Assembly (NCBI RefSeq): GCF_004104055.1 | Contig: NZ_QOVJ01000003.1 | Location: 248,001-312,000, forward strand | Source of the DNA: Leeuwenhoekiella aestuarii | GTDB lineage: Bacteria > Bacteroidota > Bacteroidia > Flavobacteriales > Flavobacteriaceae | Direction of reading: 5' to 3' | Length of the DNA: 64,000 nucleotides | Shown here: piece by piece, positions 62,750 through 64,000 of the stretch | How positions within the stretch are numbered: the stretch's first letter is position 1 | Layout of the letters: the number at the start of each line of letters is the position of its first letter | The notes under the pieces: generated by a model | Databases searched by the model: none | What the model was told of the DNA's origin: nothing | What the model saw: the letters and a program-made list of their open reading frames with translations, nothing else | Made by a program: the position numbers and the translations under genes

Positions 62750-64000
62750 ATGGAAGATTTAAATGAATTTCCACTACAGATACAGTTGAGTTTCGCTAAA
62801 GTTTTAGAGATGCTTAAAAAGCGTATGCACCAATCTAAAAATGAGGTGACTAAGAATTATTTAAAATCTATTCTGGAATATGCAGAATCTTTTCCTGAAC
62901 TTATAGATGGTATTGAAGACTCTGAGAAGATTGATGAACTCCAAGAAACTCTAAGTACGCTACTTGATAATCTCTTTCCCGCTGCCTTAACTAAAAATGA
63001 AATTAAAGCAGCTACAATTCCTTTTAAGAATAAGATATTCAATCCTACCCGAAGATTTGCTTCAATTATTGAGGATGCAGGAGAAGATTTTGATTTAGCT
63101 ATTAGAAATCTGGATCCTAATTATTACTACATCATAGGATGTGTGGTTATTTTGAATAGTTATTATAACTACGATATAGATTTTAAAAGACCTATGTTTT
63201 ACGAGATTCCTGATAAAAATGGAGTTATACGTACTTACAGAGCGTCTATGAATGCAGATTTTACATTCTGTGAACCTACAGATATTTCTATTGAAATCAC
63301 TCCGGAAATCGTAGACAAGTTGATAGAAAATGGAGACAATGTGTCTATGTGGAAAGAATATTTTCCGCCTCAAAGCTGGATTCTTAAGGGTATTACTATT
63401 TTAAACCTTACAGACGTTACGGTTGACGATTCTATATCAGACTTAAAAAGTACATTACTTTCTAAAAAAAATTTAAAGCAGGGAAATACTGCAAAACAGT
63501 TTCAGAATATATTCAGTTCAATTTTTAATATTCCTGATTTGCGTGTTGGGTTTACAGAATTTGATAAGGATGAAGATCTATTTACGAGAATGAGTGACGG
63601 TGATGCAACAAGCTTTATTCTTAATGAGAAAACTCGCTCTGATTGTCGTCAAAGTATGTGCGACGGCTCTTATAATACGTTGATACACGATAAAAAATAT
63701 TTTGTAATACCCGATGTGGAAGATTATGCTAGAAAGAATGAAAATGAAGTACTAGCTCAAAATTTATTAAAACAGAATATTAAAAGCTGTATGCTTGCTC
63801 CAATAACATTGGGTAATGAATTACTTGCCGTTCTAGAATTGGCATCTTCTAAAAGAAACTCTTTACATAGTCTTAATGCAACAAAATTAGACGATGTGTT
63901 ACCCTATATTATCTCAACTGTAGAACGAAAAAAGTTTGAAGAAGAGAATAGGATAAAGGCAGTTATTCAAAATGAATGTACAAGTATTCACCCTAGTGTA
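62750..64000 (+). CDS. GAF domain protein (3' partial)
   Basis: An open frame from ATG 62750 (MEDLNEFPLQIQLSFAKVLE) to the window edge; I checked it codon by codon and found no stop over 417 codons. The N-terminal 200 residues are helical and without a known motif. From about residue 250 to 400 the sequence looks like a GAF domain (FSSIFNIPDLRVGFTEF, KSCMLAPITLGNELLAVLELAS). The end is missing, so length and any output domain are unknown. It diverges from the TlpA-like gene. Soluble, no signal peptide. Confidence 0.75.
   Translation, partial: MEDLNEFPLQIQLSFAKVLEMLKKRMHQSKNEVTKNYLKSILEYAESFPELIDGIEDSEKIDELQETLSTLLDNLFPAALTKNEIKAATIPFKNKIFNPTRRFASIIEDAGEDFDLAIRNLDPNYYYIIGCVVILNSYYNYDIDFKRPMFYEIPDKNGVIRTYRASMNADFTFCEPTDISIEITPEIVDKLIENGDNVSMWKEYFPPQSWILKGITILNLTDVTVDDSISDLKSTLLSKKNLKQGNTAKQFQNIFSSIFNIPDLRVGFTEFDKDEDLFTRMSDGDATSFILNEKTRSDCRQSMCDGSYNTLIHDKKYFVIPDVEDYARKNENEVLAQNLLKQNIKSCMLAPITLGNELLAVLELASSKRNSLHSLNATKLDDVLPYIISTVERKKFEEENRIKAVIQNECTSIHPSV

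Overview
The window is a low-GC chromosomal segment of a Bacteroidota, most likely a marine Flavobacteriaceae. The signs are two SusC/SusD outer-membrane pairs, many lipobox lipoproteins, plug-type TonB-dependent receptors with carboxypeptidase-regulatory N-termini, promoter boxes of the Bacteroidota type (TAnnTTTG) close to start codons, little visible Shine-Dalgarno, and a gene pair fitting sulfonolipid (capnine) synthesis. The genus cannot be fixed from the sequence. No rRNA, tRNA, CRISPR array, prophage or intact insertion sequence was seen.

Layout. 1-5.2 kb: the 3' part of an ethanolamine ammonia-lyase gene, a DUF6055/DUF4859 zincin-like lipoprotein followed by a decayed partial copy of itself, an AraC regulator with a DUF1684 protein, and a DUF983 protein. 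5.2-14.1 kb (all minus strand): a tricorn-type peptidase, a coiled-coil lipoprotein, a DEAD-box helicase, a CPBP peptidase with a 42-residue overlapping membrane microprotein, a DUF418 protein and a class-C beta-lactamase-like hydrolase. 14.1-15.2 kb: an RDD pseudogene and apparently empty DNA. 15.2-25.7 kb: an MDR reductase, methionine aminopeptidase, an orphan AbiEi-like antitoxin, acyl-ACP desaturase, an S9 peptidase, ketoacyl-ACP synthase III, and a TPP-riboswitch-controlled pnuT operon. 25.7-37.6 kb: fumarylacetoacetase, glyA, a degenerate receiver protein, a GreA-like factor, an RDD protein, a LytS/LytR two-component system coupled to a lipoprotein of unknown role, a metallophosphoesterase, and an Lrp-tdh-kbl threonine catabolism block.

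37.9-45.9 kb: a polysaccharide-utilisation-like group (SusC, SusD, a GH28 pectinase-like enzyme, a LacI regulator with a probable self-operator). 46-53 kb: a luciferase-like monooxygenase, a YbaB operon, oligopeptidase B, and a cysteine-synthase-like plus serine-palmitoyltransferase-like pair that probably makes the sulfonolipid head group and backbone. 53-61.4 kb: a second SusC/SusD pair followed by a giant FG-GAP/UnbV protein. 61.4-64 kb: a TlpA-like thioredoxin lipoprotein and the start of a GAF-domain protein cut by the window end.

Themes. Peptide scavenging is prominent (tricorn, two S9 peptidases, CPBP, the zincin lipoprotein). Lipid synthesis is a second theme: desaturase and KAS III share a palindromic motif at nearly equal distance from their starts. 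Several intergenic regions carry copies of a dispersed AT-rich element with a CTCGATAATCGAG palindrome. All functional calls rest on motifs and family recall; no database search was run.
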